Positions 1-9,367 of a stretch of DNA of 64,000 nucleotides are shown here, one piece after another. Source of the stretch: Rhodopila globiformis (lineage in GTDB: Bacteria; Pseudomonadota; Alphaproteobacteria; Acetobacterales; Acetobacteraceae). How positions within the stretch are numbered: position 1 is the stretch's first letter; every line of letters begins with the position of its first letter. Below the pieces are notes generated by a model that searched no databases, was not told where the DNA came from, and saw nothing but the letters and a program-made list of their open reading frames with translations. The position numbers were made by a program, and so were the translations under genes. Where the stretch lies: contig NZ_NHRY01000076.1 in assembly GCF_002937115.1 (NCBI RefSeq), forward strand, positions 1-64,000. Reading direction: 5' to 3'.

Positions 1-57
1 ATCGGGGCGGCAGTCAGACGGGGCATGAAGGCTCCGGTGAATCAGGGCGAGGCGTGA
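1..57 (+). CDS. Possible C-terminal end of a gene that starts outside the window
   Basis: The frame is open from the first base to a TGA at 55-57 and would encode 18 residues ending in NQGEA. There is too little sequence to recognise a family, and a chance open frame of this length is common in GC-rich DNA, so this is only a candidate gene end. Confidence 0.15.
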   Translation: MGAAVRRGMKAPVNQGEA

Positions 58-333
58 GCCTGTGGCCTGCCATATTCAGGCCGCTCCTGACTCGCCAGAA
101 CGGCTCCTGACGGCGGCTGGTCACGGCGATTGCCGCCAGACTGTGGCAAACCAGACTCACCCGCGCCGGGCCACCCATCAACGGAGTCGCCACTTCCGGC
201 GAGGTGTACTAGCTGCATTCGTGACGGTTGCCATACCCGTCATGAATGCACCAGAGCCCTTATGTGTCTTGAGGCCAAATTCTTGCGAAGGCTGAACTGG
301 CCGCCCCCTCCCGGAGGCGGCGCCACCCGTCCC
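58..333. other. Region without recognisable gene
   Basis: About 275 bases with no convincing coding frame. Near 303-325 the minus-strand reading has a GCCGCC...GGCGGC hairpin just beyond the stop of the leftward redox operon. It could act as that operon's terminator, but it lacks a U-run. Confidence 0.3.
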
Positions 334-3129
334 CTACTTCAACCCCTCCGCCAGATACCGCTCCTTACTCCGCCCCTCCTGCACCTTAAACTGCCCAAAC
401 CGCGGCAAAAACTTATCCCAGTCAATCAGATGCGCATCGATCTCCGGCCCGTCGATGCACGCATGCTTCCGCACCATCTTCCCATCGATCACCACCGGCA
501 CCATGCACGCCCCGCACATCCCCGTGGCGTCCACCATGATCGAGTTCAAGCTCGCCACCGTCTTCACGCCATACGGCCGGGTCAAATCCGCCACCGCCCG
601 CATCATCAGCGGCGGGCCGATCGTCACCACCTCGGCGATCCTGCGGCCCTTGCTGGTCTTGTTCGCCTCCAGCATCTCCTGCAGCGGATGCGTCACGAAC
701 CCCTTGACGCCGAACGTGCCGTCATTGCTGGTGTAGATCACGTCCAGCAGCGTCGGGAACTCCCGCCGCAACTGCTCGACGCACTCGTCCTCGCCGACCC
801 AGAACACCAGGGACGCGGACCGGAAGCCGGCGATCAGCGTCACATGGTTCCCCATGCGCAGGTGCTCGCGCATGATCGGGTAAACCGGCGGCAGCCCCAG
901 GCCGCCGGCGGTGAACACTACCGTCTCGTCCGGGCCGTACCGATGCAGCTCGCTCGGCAGCCCCAGCGGCCCGGCGATGCCGGCGAACGCCTGGCCGATC
1001 TTCATGGCGTTGATCGCCAGGGAGCTGGTGCCCATCGCCTGCACCACCAGGGTGATCGTCCCGGCTTTCGTGTCCCAGTCCGCCAGCGTCAGCGGGATCA
1101 GCTCGCCCTTCTCCCACGCCAGCACGCGCACGAACTGCCCCGCCTTGGAAGCCGCGGCGATCAGCGGCGCGTTCACCACGAACTCCTCGATGCCCTCGCC
1201 CAGGTGCACCTTCTTCACGATCGCCTGTGGCGCCTGGCCCAGCCGGGTGTACTTCTCCGCCTTGGCCACCAGTTCCCGGATCTCGGCCGGCGTGAAATTG
1301 TTCTCCCCGACGATCTCCCGCGCCGCCGCCTGGCCGTCACCCGCCGCGCGGATCGCGGTCGAGCCGCCGCGCGCCGCGTCGCCGCCCGAGAACACGCCCT
1401 CGATCGAGGTCTGCTGCGACCCGCGCTGCACGTCGATCGTGCCCCACTTGGTCGTCTTCAGCTCGGGCTCGGCGTCCTTGACGATCGGGTTCGGCGTGTT
1501 GCCCAGCGCCATGATCACCAGGTCGATCGGCATGTGCTCTTTCTTGCCGGTCACCACCGGGCTGCGGCGGCCGGAGGCATCCGGCGCGCCCAGCTCGATC
1601 ACGTCCAGGATCGCCGCCGTCACCTGGTGGTCATCGTTGCCGATGAACTCGCATGGCGCGCGCAGCACCTTCAGGGCGATGCCTTCCTCCAGCGCGTGGT
1701 GCAGTTCCTCGACGCGCACCGGCATTTCCGCCTGGGTGCGGCGATACACGATGGTCACGTTGCCGCCCAGCCGCTTGGCGGTGCGGGCGGCGTCCATCGC
1801 CGTGTTGCCGCCGCCGATGACCATCACATCCTTGCCGCGTGTCATCGGCAGCGGGGTTTCATGGTCCTCCAACTGCCCCTGCATCAGGTTGACGCGGGTC
1901 AGGAACTCGTTGGCCGACATCACGTTCAGGAAGTGCTCGCCGGGCACGTTCATGAAGCGCGGCAGGCCGGCGCCGGTGCCGACGAAGATGCGCCAGAACC
2001 CGGCCTGCTTCAGCTGCTCCAGCGTCGCCGTCTTGCCGACGACGAAGTTGCGCACGAAGCGCCCGCCCAGCCTGGTGATCTTGCCGACGACGTCGTCGAT
2101 CAGCTCGTTCGGCAGGCGGAACTCCGGAATGCCGTAGCGCAGCACGCCGCCGAGTTCATGGAACGCCTCGAACACCGTCACCGGGTGGCCTTCCGCGGCC
2201 AGCAGATAGGCGTTGATCAGCCCGGCGGGGCCGGAGCCGACAACGGCAATCGGCGGCTTTTCCGCGATCGTCCACGGATCGACCAGATCGGCGAGGGTGT
2301 CGTTCGTCAGAGGCAGGCCCAGCGCCTTGGCGCGCTGCGGCAGGAACCACTCGATCTGCCCGATTTCAATCGGCTTGTTGGTGTGGGCGCAGACGCCCTG
2401 GCACTGCAGTTCCTGCGGGCAGACGCGGCCGGTGACGTTGGGCAGCGGGTTGCAGCCCTCGATCAGTTCCAGCGCCTCGCGGAATTTGCCCTTACCCAGC
2501 AGGTCCAGCATCTCGGGGATGTGGATCTTCACCGGGCAGCCGCCCTTGTTCTCCTTGCCGGCGATCTTCAGGCCGATTTCGCAGGGGCGCTCCTCGCACT
2601 GCTTGTCGCGCAGCACTTCCAGCCAGACCAGCAGGTCCACCTCGCGGGCCGAGAAGCCCTGGCCCATGTAGCCCAGGTAGCCCTGGTTCACCAGGCCGAA
2701 GTCCTGCGCCCGTTCCTCGGCCGGGCGCATGTACGGCGGGATCATGTTGTTCATCGGCCAGCCGTCCGACAGGCCCTTGAACATCGGGTAGCGGTCCGAC
2801 AGGTGCTGGTCGATCGCCTTGATGAACTTCCGCTTGTACTTCAGCGGGATCGCCCAGATGAAGCGCAGCAGGATGGTGCTCATGTCGTCGTCGCGGACCA
2901 GCAGGTCCCACAGCGTCCGGGTGAACCGGCCGCCGAGTTCCTCCTGCTGGAACTCCCACGCCACCGCCTGCATGCCGTCGGTGATGAACATCTGGCGGAA
3001 CGCATTCGGTTCCGCCAGCAGCCGCCGGCGCAGCAGTTCGAGCTGTTTCTGGAACAGCTCGACCTCGTCGGTCTGCGACAGGGTTTCCAGTTCGCTGCGG
3101 GTCGCCTCGAACTGGTTGCTGGCGTGCAT
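334..3129 (-). CDS. Fused GltD-like/FNR-like flavoprotein (single-chain NfnBA-like NAD(P)H:ferredoxin oxidoreductase)
   Basis: Probably moves electrons between reduced ferredoxin and NAD(P)H in the cytoplasm. After a helical N-terminal region come GltD-type Fe-S cysteines (about residues 175-250), a glutamate-synthase-beta-like FAD domain (GSGPAG near 296) and an NAD(P) domain (GGGNTAMD near 438). The last third resembles the ferredoxin-NADP reductase-like subunit of sulfide dehydrogenase/NfnA, with a 2Fe-2S-type motif DATGMCGAC...HACIDGPE near 870. In known Nfn enzymes these halves are two proteins; here they are one chain of 931 aa. It directly follows the pyruvate oxidoreductase gene. ATG at 3129 has a GGAG ribosome site 7 nt upstream; a TTG at 3171 that overlaps the upstream stop (TTGA) would add 14 residues. 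Electron bifurcation is inferred from architecture only. Confidence 0.8.
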   Translation of the reverse strand: MHASNQFEATRSELETLSQTDEVELFQKQLELLRRRLLAEPNAFRQMFITDGMQAVAWEFQQEELGGRFTRTLWDLLVRDDDMSTILLRFIWAIPLKYKRKFIKAIDQHLSDRYPMFKGLSDGWPMNNMIPPYMRPAEERAQDFGLVNQGYLGYMGQGFSAREVDLLVWLEVLRDKQCEERPCEIGLKIAGKENKGGCPVKIHIPEMLDLLGKGKFREALELIEGCNPLPNVTGRVCPQELQCQGVCAHTNKPIEIGQIEWFLPQRAKALGLPLTNDTLADLVDPWTIAEKPPIAVVGSGPAGLINAYLLAAEGHPVTVFEAFHELGGVLRYGIPEFRLPNELIDDVVGKITRLGGRFVRNFVVGKTATLEQLKQAGFWRIFVGTGAGLPRFMNVPGEHFLNVMSANEFLTRVNLMQGQLEDHETPLPMTRGKDVMVIGGGNTAMDAARTAKRLGGNVTIVYRRTQAEMPVRVEELHHALEEGIALKVLRAPCEFIGNDDHQVTAAILDVIELGAPDASGRRSPVVTGKKEHMPIDLVIMALGNTPNPIVKDAEPELKTTKWGTIDVQRGSQQTSIEGVFSGGDAARGGSTAIRAAGDGQAAAREIVGENNFTPAEIRELVAKAEKYTRLGQAPQAIVKKVHLGEGIEEFVVNAPLIAAASKAGQFVRVLAWEKGELIPLTLADWDTKAGTITLVVQAMGTSSLAINAMKIGQAFAGIAGPLGLPSELHRYGPDETVVFTAGGLGLPPVYPIMREHLRMGNHVTLIAGFRSASLVFWVGEDECVEQLRREFPTLLDVIYTSNDGTFGVKGFVTHPLQEMLEANKTSKGRRIAEVVTIGPPLMMRAVADLTRPYGVKTVASLNSIMVDATGMCGACMVPVVIDGKMVRKHACIDGPEIDAHLIDWDKFLPRFGQFKVQEGRSKERYLAEGLK

Positions 3130-3167
3130 GAAGCGCTCCAGCTGTCCGTTACCGGAGACGTGCGTGC

Positions 3168-6100
3168 TCAATGGATGATCTCCGCGTCACAGTTGGCCGA
3201 TACTTTGGCGATGCGCGCCTTCAACTCCGGCGTCACCGCCACATGGTCGAGCGCGCCCGGGATCAGCCGCCCGACTTCCTTGGTCTGGCCGTCGACGACG
3301 ATCTTGGTCTTCTCGAACAGTTCGCCCAGGTCCTGGTAGCAGGTCTTGCAGTTCGTGCACTTGGCCTGGTCTGCCTCGGCCAGGGTCACGACCGCATCGC
3401 CCGCCCCGTTCGGCTTCGCCGCCGCAGCCGCAGCCGGCGCCGCCGCCGGAGCCGCCGCGAACATCGTGCCGCCGAAGCCCCCGGACGCCGGCGCGTTGGA
3501 CGACGCCGCCAGTTCCGACATTGCCTTGGCGATCTGGTCCAGCGAGCCCTCCCGGTCGCGCATGGCTTCCGTGTAGCGCTGCTGCATCTCCGCCAGCACC
3601 GCCTTGTGCTCGGCTTCGCTCTGCTGCACCGGCAGGCCGGCCAGGTGCTGCAAGGTCCGCCAGTACTTCCGCCGTTCCTCCACCAGGTGGATGATCGGCG
3701 TATCGACCTCCAGCTTCACCAGCCGCGCCTTCTGGTCGGTGGACAGCACATACGCCACCTTGCCTTCCCGCGCGGCGGGCGGCAGCGTGACGTATTCATG
3801 CACCGGCACGCCGTCGGCGTCGGCCGGCAGCTTGCGGAAGTGCTTCTTGAACCGCGCCTCGCCCAGGGCGAAGTCGGCCGGCGTGAACGGCACGGTCAGC
3901 AGCTTGGTCAGGCCGTCGCCGTCGACATACTCCATCGACTGCGTCGTCCAGTCCTTGTCCTGGTCGGGGTTGCCCTCCAGCGAGAACCACTGGCTCAGCC
4001 TGTCGCCCCGCCGCGGATCGTGCACGAACACCGGGTTCATGCGGCTTTCCACCGCCATCCGGGCGTGCTCCGCCGCCTGCGCGTCGCCGATGCCGTGCTC
4101 GGCCTGGCACGGCGTATAGACGTCCATCACCGCCGGCGAGTCCGAGTAGTTCAGGAACGCCAGCATGTTCTTCATGAAGTGGCCCTGCAGCGCCGTCGCC
4201 GTCTGCACCACGAACACGTTCGGGTGGAACGCCGCGATCAGCGCCAGTTCCTTGCGGTCCTCCTGCTTGCCGGCCTGCGCCGCGCCGAACCGGGTCAGGT
4301 CGGAGTCCTGCGCCGAGAAGCTCGCCGTGGACGCCTGCCCACCCGTGTTCGAGTAAACCCCCGAGTTCAGCACCACCATTTTGATCGGCGAGTCCTGCAC
4401 CAGCACCCGCGACACCGCGCCGAAGCCGATGTCGTAGGTCGCCCCGTCACCGCCGATGGTGAGAACCGTCGGCAGCAGCGCCAGCTCGTCCTTGGTGAAC
4501 TGGCTCCACCGGAAGAACTTGAAGTAGGCGTCGTGCGTCACCGGGTCATAGGCGTCCTGGATCTCCAGCCGCGCCGTCCGCAGCGCCCGGAAATCGGTCG
4601 CCGCCTCGGCGCTCAGCCCCTCGAAGATGCCCTTCGCGACCGGCGCCGAATCCTGGAACAGGCTGTTCACCCACGGGTCGTTGTACGGGTTGAACGGGAA
4701 GGTCGAGGCGAACACGCTGCTGCAACCCGTGGCGTTGGCGATCACTGCGTTCGCCGGGCCGTTGCCGCTCGGGCCGCTTTCGTACAGGTACAGCCGCTTC
4801 TCCAGCGTGCCGATGACGTTGCGGATACGCTCCGCCCGCGCCGTATCGGTCACGGTGGGAAGCTTGTCCGTCAGCCGCTCGATCAGGCTTTCCAGCTCGC
4901 GCATATGCGCCTTCCGCCGCGGCTCATGCAGCGCGCGGTTGGCCGCGACCACCAGGCGGATCGCCGTCACCTCGCCGCAGCCGCGGCAGGCGCCGTGGCC
5001 GCCGGTCATGGCATAGTAGTTGTCGCGGTCCAGCAGCATCCGCTTGGCATCGCCGTCGCTGCCCACCGCGCCCTCGATGAAGCGGGACGGCGAGTTCGGC
5101 GTGCGGCTGAGGAACTCGAAGCGGGTCTGCAAGGTGTCCAGCAGTTCCGCATCCTGCTGCCGCTCGACCAGAGCGCCGGGGCCGCAGACCTCGATGCACT
5201 CCAGGCAGCCGCTGCACTTCCACGGATCGACCGCGGCCGAGAACAGCCCGCCGCTGCCGGCGGTCGCCTTCTCCATGGCGTCGAAGAACGGACGGGTGCG
5301 CGCCACCGGGAACGAAGCCAGCGCCTCGGCCACGCGGCCCAGGTTGCGCTTCAGCACGGCGTTGTCGATTTCCATCGTCTCGACCGCCTTGGCCACCAGC
5401 GTGTGCAGCGCCGGCGTGTCCTTGGTCTGGCGATAGGCTTCGCGGACGGACTCGGCCAGGGCGAACACCTTGTCGCGCATCGCCGCCCGCTGCGCCTCGG
5501 CCACGTCCATGTGCTTGATCGCGGTCAGCAGCAGGTCGTGGATCTCATGCACGGTGTTCGGGATCGCCGCGTCCGGGCAGACCACGGCGCATTCCATGCA
5601 CCCGGTGCACTTGGATGCGTCGAACTCCGGAACGTTCAGCCGGAACAGGCCCTTGTCCTTCCACGCCGCGCTGCCCGCCGGCATGAACAGGCCAGTGCCC
5701 GGCAGCACCGCCGCCTCCGCAACCGTGCCGTCGCGGAAGTGGCTGGCCACGACGTCGTCGTAGTACTCGGCGTCGAGGAACGCCGTCGCCGAGGCCGGCA
5801 TCAGCGCCTTGCACATCGAGGCCGAGATCGACACGTTGCGCGTCGGCTTGTTCGCCACCGTCTGCTCGGCTTCGAGGAACTCCGGCGCGGTGTAATCGAC
5901 ATGCGTGGTGGCCTCCAGGCCCTCGCGCATCACCGCCATGTTGCTCTCGACGATCGCGCCGCCCTTGGCGCCGAACTTCTTGCTGATCTGCTGGCGGATC
6001 TTCTCCAGCATCGCCTCCTGCGAGGCATCCGCGACGATACGGTCCACATGCCCGCACACCGCGCCGATGAAGGCGATGCCCATCATGCGGGTCTGCAGGT

Positions 6101-8144
6101 CCGCCGTCGGCGCATGCTTGCGCGCCACCGCGAACGCGTCGATCACGTAGAAGCGGATCTTCTTGTCACGGATGGTCTGCCGCGCATGCGGCGGCAACTC
6201 GCGCCACACCTCCAGCGGCGGCAGGTTGCTCTGCAGGATGAAGCTGCCGCCCTCGGTCAGCCCGCGCAGCGGGTTGGTGTGGGCGAACACCTTGTGGTCG
6301 GGGGAGACGACGATCTCGATCTCCTCCAGCTCGGCGTTGGCGATCTTCACCGTCTCCGGGCTGAGGGTGATGTAGTAGTTCGTCGGCGCGCCGCTCTTTT
6401 CCGAGCCGTACTTCGGCGCCGCCTGCGAATGCATGTCCAGCGCGCCGGCCAGGATGTCGGTCAGCAGCTTGCCGGTGGCGATGGTGCCGTAGCCGCCCAC
6501 CGAGTGGAAGCGGATGCGGAACGCGCTGGCCGGCAGCAGATGCGGGTTCGGTTCCGTCGGCAGCCCCATCATCTCCGTTTCCGGATAGGCGGCCTTCATC
6601 TTCTCCTGCAGCGCCTGGATGCGCGGCGACTTCGTCTCGGTGAAGAACTGCGAGCCCAGGTACACCAGCGGCGCGCTGTCCACACGCTCCATGTTCTTGA
6701 ACGCCGCGACCATGTGGCGCGGCTGCAAATCATGCGCACCGAGGCCGAAGATCGCCGTGGTCAGGCGCGGCAGCTTGTCGATCGCCGGGATGCCGGCATG
6801 GCGGACGCCATCAGCATTCTCCCGCGCGCGGAACAGCGCCTGGGTGACGAAGCCGGTCAGCGCCGTGACGTCGGAGCGTTCCAGCACCGTCACGGCGGTC
6901 TTGCCGCGCAGCGCCTCGATCAGCTCGGCCTCGGGGAACGGCTGCAGCAACTTGACAGAAATGACGCCGACTTTCTTGCCCTGCTTGCGCAGGTGCTCGG
7001 CCACCGCCTGGGCGTCGTCGGTGACCGAGCCCAGGCCGATCACCACATGCTCGGCGTCGTCGCACATGTACGTATGGATGGGCTTGTAGACGCGGCCGGT
7101 CAGCGCGGCGTATTCGTCCATCGCCTGGCGCACGAAGCCCGGCACCGCGGCGACGAAGTGGGTGCGATGGTCCGCGGCGCCTGCCTGGAAGTCCGGCTGG
7201 TTCTGCACGCCGCCGGTCAGGCCCGGGTTGTGCACGTCGACCAGCGCCGGCACACGCGGACGGGTGCCCTTCTGGAAGGCGTTGACCCATTGGCGCTTCC
7301 ACTGGCTGTGCAGCTCTTCCGGCACCCAGCCCAGGGTATTGGCGACCAGCTTGCCGTCATTGTCAGCCTCGACGTCGGCCGCGTTCGCCGTCAGGTAGGC
7401 GCGCAGCTCGCCCAGGTCGGTCGGCACGAAGTCGCCTTCGTGGCGGGCCAGGTACTGGCGCAGCTGGAACACGCGCCCCTTGGCGCCGAACAGCATGTCC
7501 TGCGCCACGGTGGGGCAGGGGATGCGCCCGGCCGGGTCACCGAGGTATTCCCGCAGCAGCTCCGGCTCCGGCAACTGCGCCTCGCACAGCATGTGGCTGG
7601 TGGCGAAGCCGTCCATCGCGTTGGCCACCGGGATCAGCGACAGCGCGCTGGCCTTGTAGGAGATCGCCGCCAGGTCCGCCGCTTCCTGGGGATTGCTGCC
7701 GAACAGGATGGTGTAGCCGGAGGACAGCAGCGCATACACGTCGTCATGGCCCGCCATGACGTTCAGCGAATGCTTGGAGACGACACGCGCCGCCACCTGC
7801 AGCACGAAGCCGCCGACCTTCTTGCCGACGGTGACGTAGTGCGATTCGAGCCCGTACAGGATGCCCTGGCTGGACGAGGCATTGGAAACGTACTTGCCGC
7901 CGGTCAGCGCCGCGCCGAGCGCGCCGCTCTGGGCGGAATGCTCGCCCTCGGGTTGGACGAAAAACGGATGCTGGCCCCACACGTTAACGCCGCCGCCGGC
8001 GCGAAAGGCTTCATAGAGCTCGGAAATTTCTGTCGAGGGCGTGATCGGATAGCCAATAACCCCGCCGCAGACCTGCTGCATGACATGGGCGACGGCTCCG
8101 TTGCCATGAATGACGACCGGAGTACCAGGGTACTTGAAACTCAT
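3168..8144 (-). CDS. nifJ: Long-form pyruvate (2-oxoacid):ferredoxin/flavodoxin oxidoreductase
   Basis: Oxidises pyruvate (or another 2-oxoacid) and CoA to acyl-CoA and CO2, reducing ferredoxin or flavodoxin. Order of parts: pyrimidine-binding domain (YPITPSTEISE near residue 35), domain II (about 340-470), gamma domain (SVGGYGTIATG near 555), two ferredoxin-like clusters (CTGCMECAVVCP near 845 and CSGCLECIEVCGP near 976), then the ThDP domain (CRGCGE near 1051, GGDGATYDIG near 1227). Ordinary NifJ is about 1170-1200 aa. This protein has 1658 aa, with long inserts and a C-terminal module carrying CTNCKTC (near 1595) and a last Cys near the end, a possible third cluster. A low-complexity Ala/Pro linker precedes that module. 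First gene of a two-gene operon with the Nfn-like protein. The exact 2-oxoacid substrate is not readable from sequence. Confidence 0.88.
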   Translation of the reverse strand: MSFKYPGTPVVIHGNGAVAHVMQQVCGGVIGYPITPSTEISELYEAFRAGGGVNVWGQHPFFVQPEGEHSAQSGALGAALTGGKYVSNASSSQGILYGLESHYVTVGKKVGGFVLQVAARVVSKHSLNVMAGHDDVYALLSSGYTILFGSNPQEAADLAAISYKASALSLIPVANAMDGFATSHMLCEAQLPEPELLREYLGDPAGRIPCPTVAQDMLFGAKGRVFQLRQYLARHEGDFVPTDLGELRAYLTANAADVEADNDGKLVANTLGWVPEELHSQWKRQWVNAFQKGTRPRVPALVDVHNPGLTGGVQNQPDFQAGAADHRTHFVAAVPGFVRQAMDEYAALTGRVYKPIHTYMCDDAEHVVIGLGSVTDDAQAVAEHLRKQGKKVGVISVKLLQPFPEAELIEALRGKTAVTVLERSDVTALTGFVTQALFRARENADGVRHAGIPAIDKLPRLTTAIFGLGAHDLQPRHMVAAFKNMERVDSAPLVYLGSQFFTETKSPRIQALQEKMKAAYPETEMMGLPTEPNPHLLPASAFRIRFHSVGGYGTIATGKLLTDILAGALDMHSQAAPKYGSEKSGAPTNYYITLSPETVKIANAELEEIEIVVSPDHKVFAHTNPLRGLTEGGSFILQSNLPPLEVWRELPPHARQTIRDKKIRFYVIDAFAVARKHAPTADLQTRMMGIAFIGAVCGHVDRIVADASQEAMLEKIRQQISKKFGAKGGAIVESNMAVMREGLEATTHVDYTAPEFLEAEQTVANKPTRNVSISASMCKALMPASATAFLDAEYYDDVVASHFRDGTVAEAAVLPGTGLFMPAGSAAWKDKGLFRLNVPEFDASKCTGCMECAVVCPDAAIPNTVHEIHDLLLTAIKHMDVAEAQRAAMRDKVFALAESVREAYRQTKDTPALHTLVAKAVETMEIDNAVLKRNLGRVAEALASFPVARTRPFFDAMEKATAGSGGLFSAAVDPWKCSGCLECIEVCGPGALVERQQDAELLDTLQTRFEFLSRTPNSPSRFIEGAVGSDGDAKRMLLDRDNYYAMTGGHGACRGCGEVTAIRLVVAANRALHEPRRKAHMRELESLIERLTDKLPTVTDTARAERIRNVIGTLEKRLYLYESGPSGNGPANAVIANATGCSSVFASTFPFNPYNDPWVNSLFQDSAPVAKGIFEGLSAEAATDFRALRTARLEIQDAYDPVTHDAYFKFFRWSQFTKDELALLPTVLTIGGDGATYDIGFGAVSRVLVQDSPIKMVVLNSGVYSNTGGQASTASFSAQDSDLTRFGAAQAGKQEDRKELALIAAFHPNVFVVQTATALQGHFMKNMLAFLNYSDSPAVMDVYTPCQAEHGIGDAQAAEHARMAVESRMNPVFVHDPRRGDRLSQWFSLEGNPDQDKDWTTQSMEYVDGDGLTKLLTVPFTPADFALGEARFKKHFRKLPADADGVPVHEYVTLPPAAREGKVAYVLSTDQKARLVKLEVDTPIIHLVEERRKYWRTLQHLAGLPVQQSEAEHKAVLAEMQQRYTEAMRDREGSLDQIAKAMSELAASSNAPASGGFGGTMFAAAPAAAPAAAAAAKPNGAGDAVVTLAEADQAKCTNCKTCYQDLGELFEKTKIVVDGQTKEVGRLIPGALDHVAVTPELKARIAKVSANCDAEIIH

Positions 8145-8204
8145 CGACTATATGCCCCGTTATCTGTCTGAGCCGCATCGTACACGCGTGGACGGCCCGC
8201 AGCA

Positions 8205-8218
8205 TTGCGCAAGATCAA
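8205..8218 (-). promoter_or_regulatory. Putative FixK/FNR-type operator upstream of the pyruvate oxidoreductase operon
   Basis: TTGCGCAAGATCAA matches the FixK2-type consensus TTG(A/C)-N6-(T/G)CAA exactly and FNR (TTGAT-N4-ATCAA) at 8 of 10 positions. It lies 61 bases before the ATG of the leftward operon, a suitable place for a class II activator site. Oxygen-sensitive PFOR is a plausible target of such a regulator. Assigned by eye. Confidence 0.45.
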
Positions 8219-8454
8219 AGGCATTACCCGGGTCCGGGGAAGGTCGGCCAGACGATTCAATGCCAGAATTGTGCATGGCTGCCTCCCATCTGTTGCGGAT
8301 CGTTCTTCCTGTGGCCGATTTGCGCAATTAACGGAAAGTCTGAAAATCTTGTAAATCTATGTAAAGACATGACACAAATATTGGGGTCGTCAGCAATGAA
8401 ATGACGGCATCATTTACTGGCACGTTATGGTCTGGACACGGGGTCCACCGCTAA

Positions 8455-8659
8455 GAGCCTGTTTGAGTCAGTTATTTCAATAACTTGAGCCACAACTGTA
8501 GTATCCATCCTGCCGTCGTTGGTGGTTCTGAGCCGGAAGGTGCCGGTTTGGCGCTCGCCCAATGGTTGCTTGCACAGGGGCGATGGGCCCCTCCCAACCG
8601 GCCTTTGGCCTTTCGGCCTTTCCTGCCAACCCGTTGAAATTGCTTACTCAATCAGGCTC
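8455..8659. mobile_element. 205-bp MITE-like element with terminal inverted repeats and TAA target duplication
   Basis: Left end GAGCCTGTTTGAGTCAG and the reverse complement of the right end, GAGCCTGATTGAGTAAG, begin 26-bp inverted repeats matching at about 22 positions. TAA lies directly outside both ends (8452-8454 and 8660-8662), as expected for a 3-bp target duplication. There is no coding capacity. The GAGCCTG end and TNA-type target resemble the IS1031 group of the IS5 family, so it is probably a non-autonomous derivative; the family assignment is inference. Confidence 0.65.
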
Positions 8660-8662
8660 TAA

Positions 8663-8779
8663 TTTGACTGTGTCAAAAACTGAGAGATAGTCAATATTAT
8701 CAATGGGTTACGGGGGCACCTAGTTTGCGAGAAAACGTCGTAATTTCAATGTGTTAGGCGGAAACTGGCACAGTCAAAC
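8663..8779. mobile_element. Short (117 bp) inverted-repeat element, possible second MITE
   Basis: The left end starts TTTGACTGTGTC and the right end, read in reverse complement, gives GTTTGACTGTGCC, about 12 bp of inverted repeat. TAA flanks both sides (8660-8662, shared with the left neighbour, and 8780-8782, shared with the right neighbour). The interior is AT-richer than the genome and non-coding. It may be an internally deleted IS; parent family not recognised. Confidence 0.4.
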
Positions 8780-8854
8780 TAAGGGCCCGCCCGGGAATAA
8801 CCGAGCGGATTGAGGGGGATTCCTGCTCGGACGCTGAAGTTGTAGTGTTCCGTG

Positions 8855-9367
8855 ATGATCGACCAAGAGCAGATCCATGGGCGTTTCACGGCGATAGCAC
8901 CGCATCTCGACGAGCGATCCCGCCGCTTGTTGGCAGCAACCGAAGCGCGTGCGGCGGGCTACGGTGGCATCACCGCGGTATCGCAGGCCACCGGGGTTGC
9001 GCCGAGCACGATTGTGCGCGGCCTGCGGGACCTGACGGTGGAGCCCCCGCTGGCGCCAGGCCGGGTGCGCCGGCGAGGCGGCGGGCGCAAGCCGCTGGCG
9101 GACAACGATCCGACGCTGCGGGCTGATCTGCTGAAGCTGGTGGAGCCCGAGGCGCGCGGCGATCCGATGTCGCCGTTGCGCTGGACCTGCAAGAGCCTGC
9201 GCCGGCTGGCGGACGAACTGACGGAGCTTGGCCACCAGGTCAGCCGCACCGTCATCGGCACGATACTGAAGGCGGAGAAGTTCAGCCTGCAAGGCAACCG
9301 CAAGACCCGCGAGGGGGCAAGCATCCCGACCACGATGCGCAATTTGGCCACGTCAACACCAGCGTGA
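8855..9367 (+). CDS. ISAzo13-like transposase, N-terminal part (frame-split)
   Basis: N-terminal DNA-binding half of the transposase: a helix-turn-helix region (YGGITAVSQATGVAPSTIVRG, read here in part) followed by a basic GRKPL segment typical of ISAzo13 transposases. The frame ends at 9367, while homology continues in the -1 frame from about 9330. At that point a G-run after the TREG codons is one base short for continuous reading. Either one G was lost (inactive element) or the two parts are joined by -1 slippage. A GTG one codon upstream of the ATG is an alternative start. Confidence 0.7.
   Translation: MIDQEQIHGRFTAIAPHLDERSRRLLAATEARAAGYGGITAVSQATGVAPSTIVRGLRDLTVEPPLAPGRVRRRGGGRKPLADNDPTLRADLLKLVEPEARGDPMSPLRWTCKSLRRLADELTELGHQVSRTVIGTILKAEKFSLQGNRKTREGASIPTTMRNLATSTPA

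Noticed and set aside
130-8171. Very long plus-strand open frames opposite the redox operon (1069 and 1666 codons)
   Set aside because: Shadow frames of GC-rich genes: Arg/His/Gln/Leu-rich translations without domains, exactly antisense to genes with clear Fe-S, FAD and ThDP motifs.
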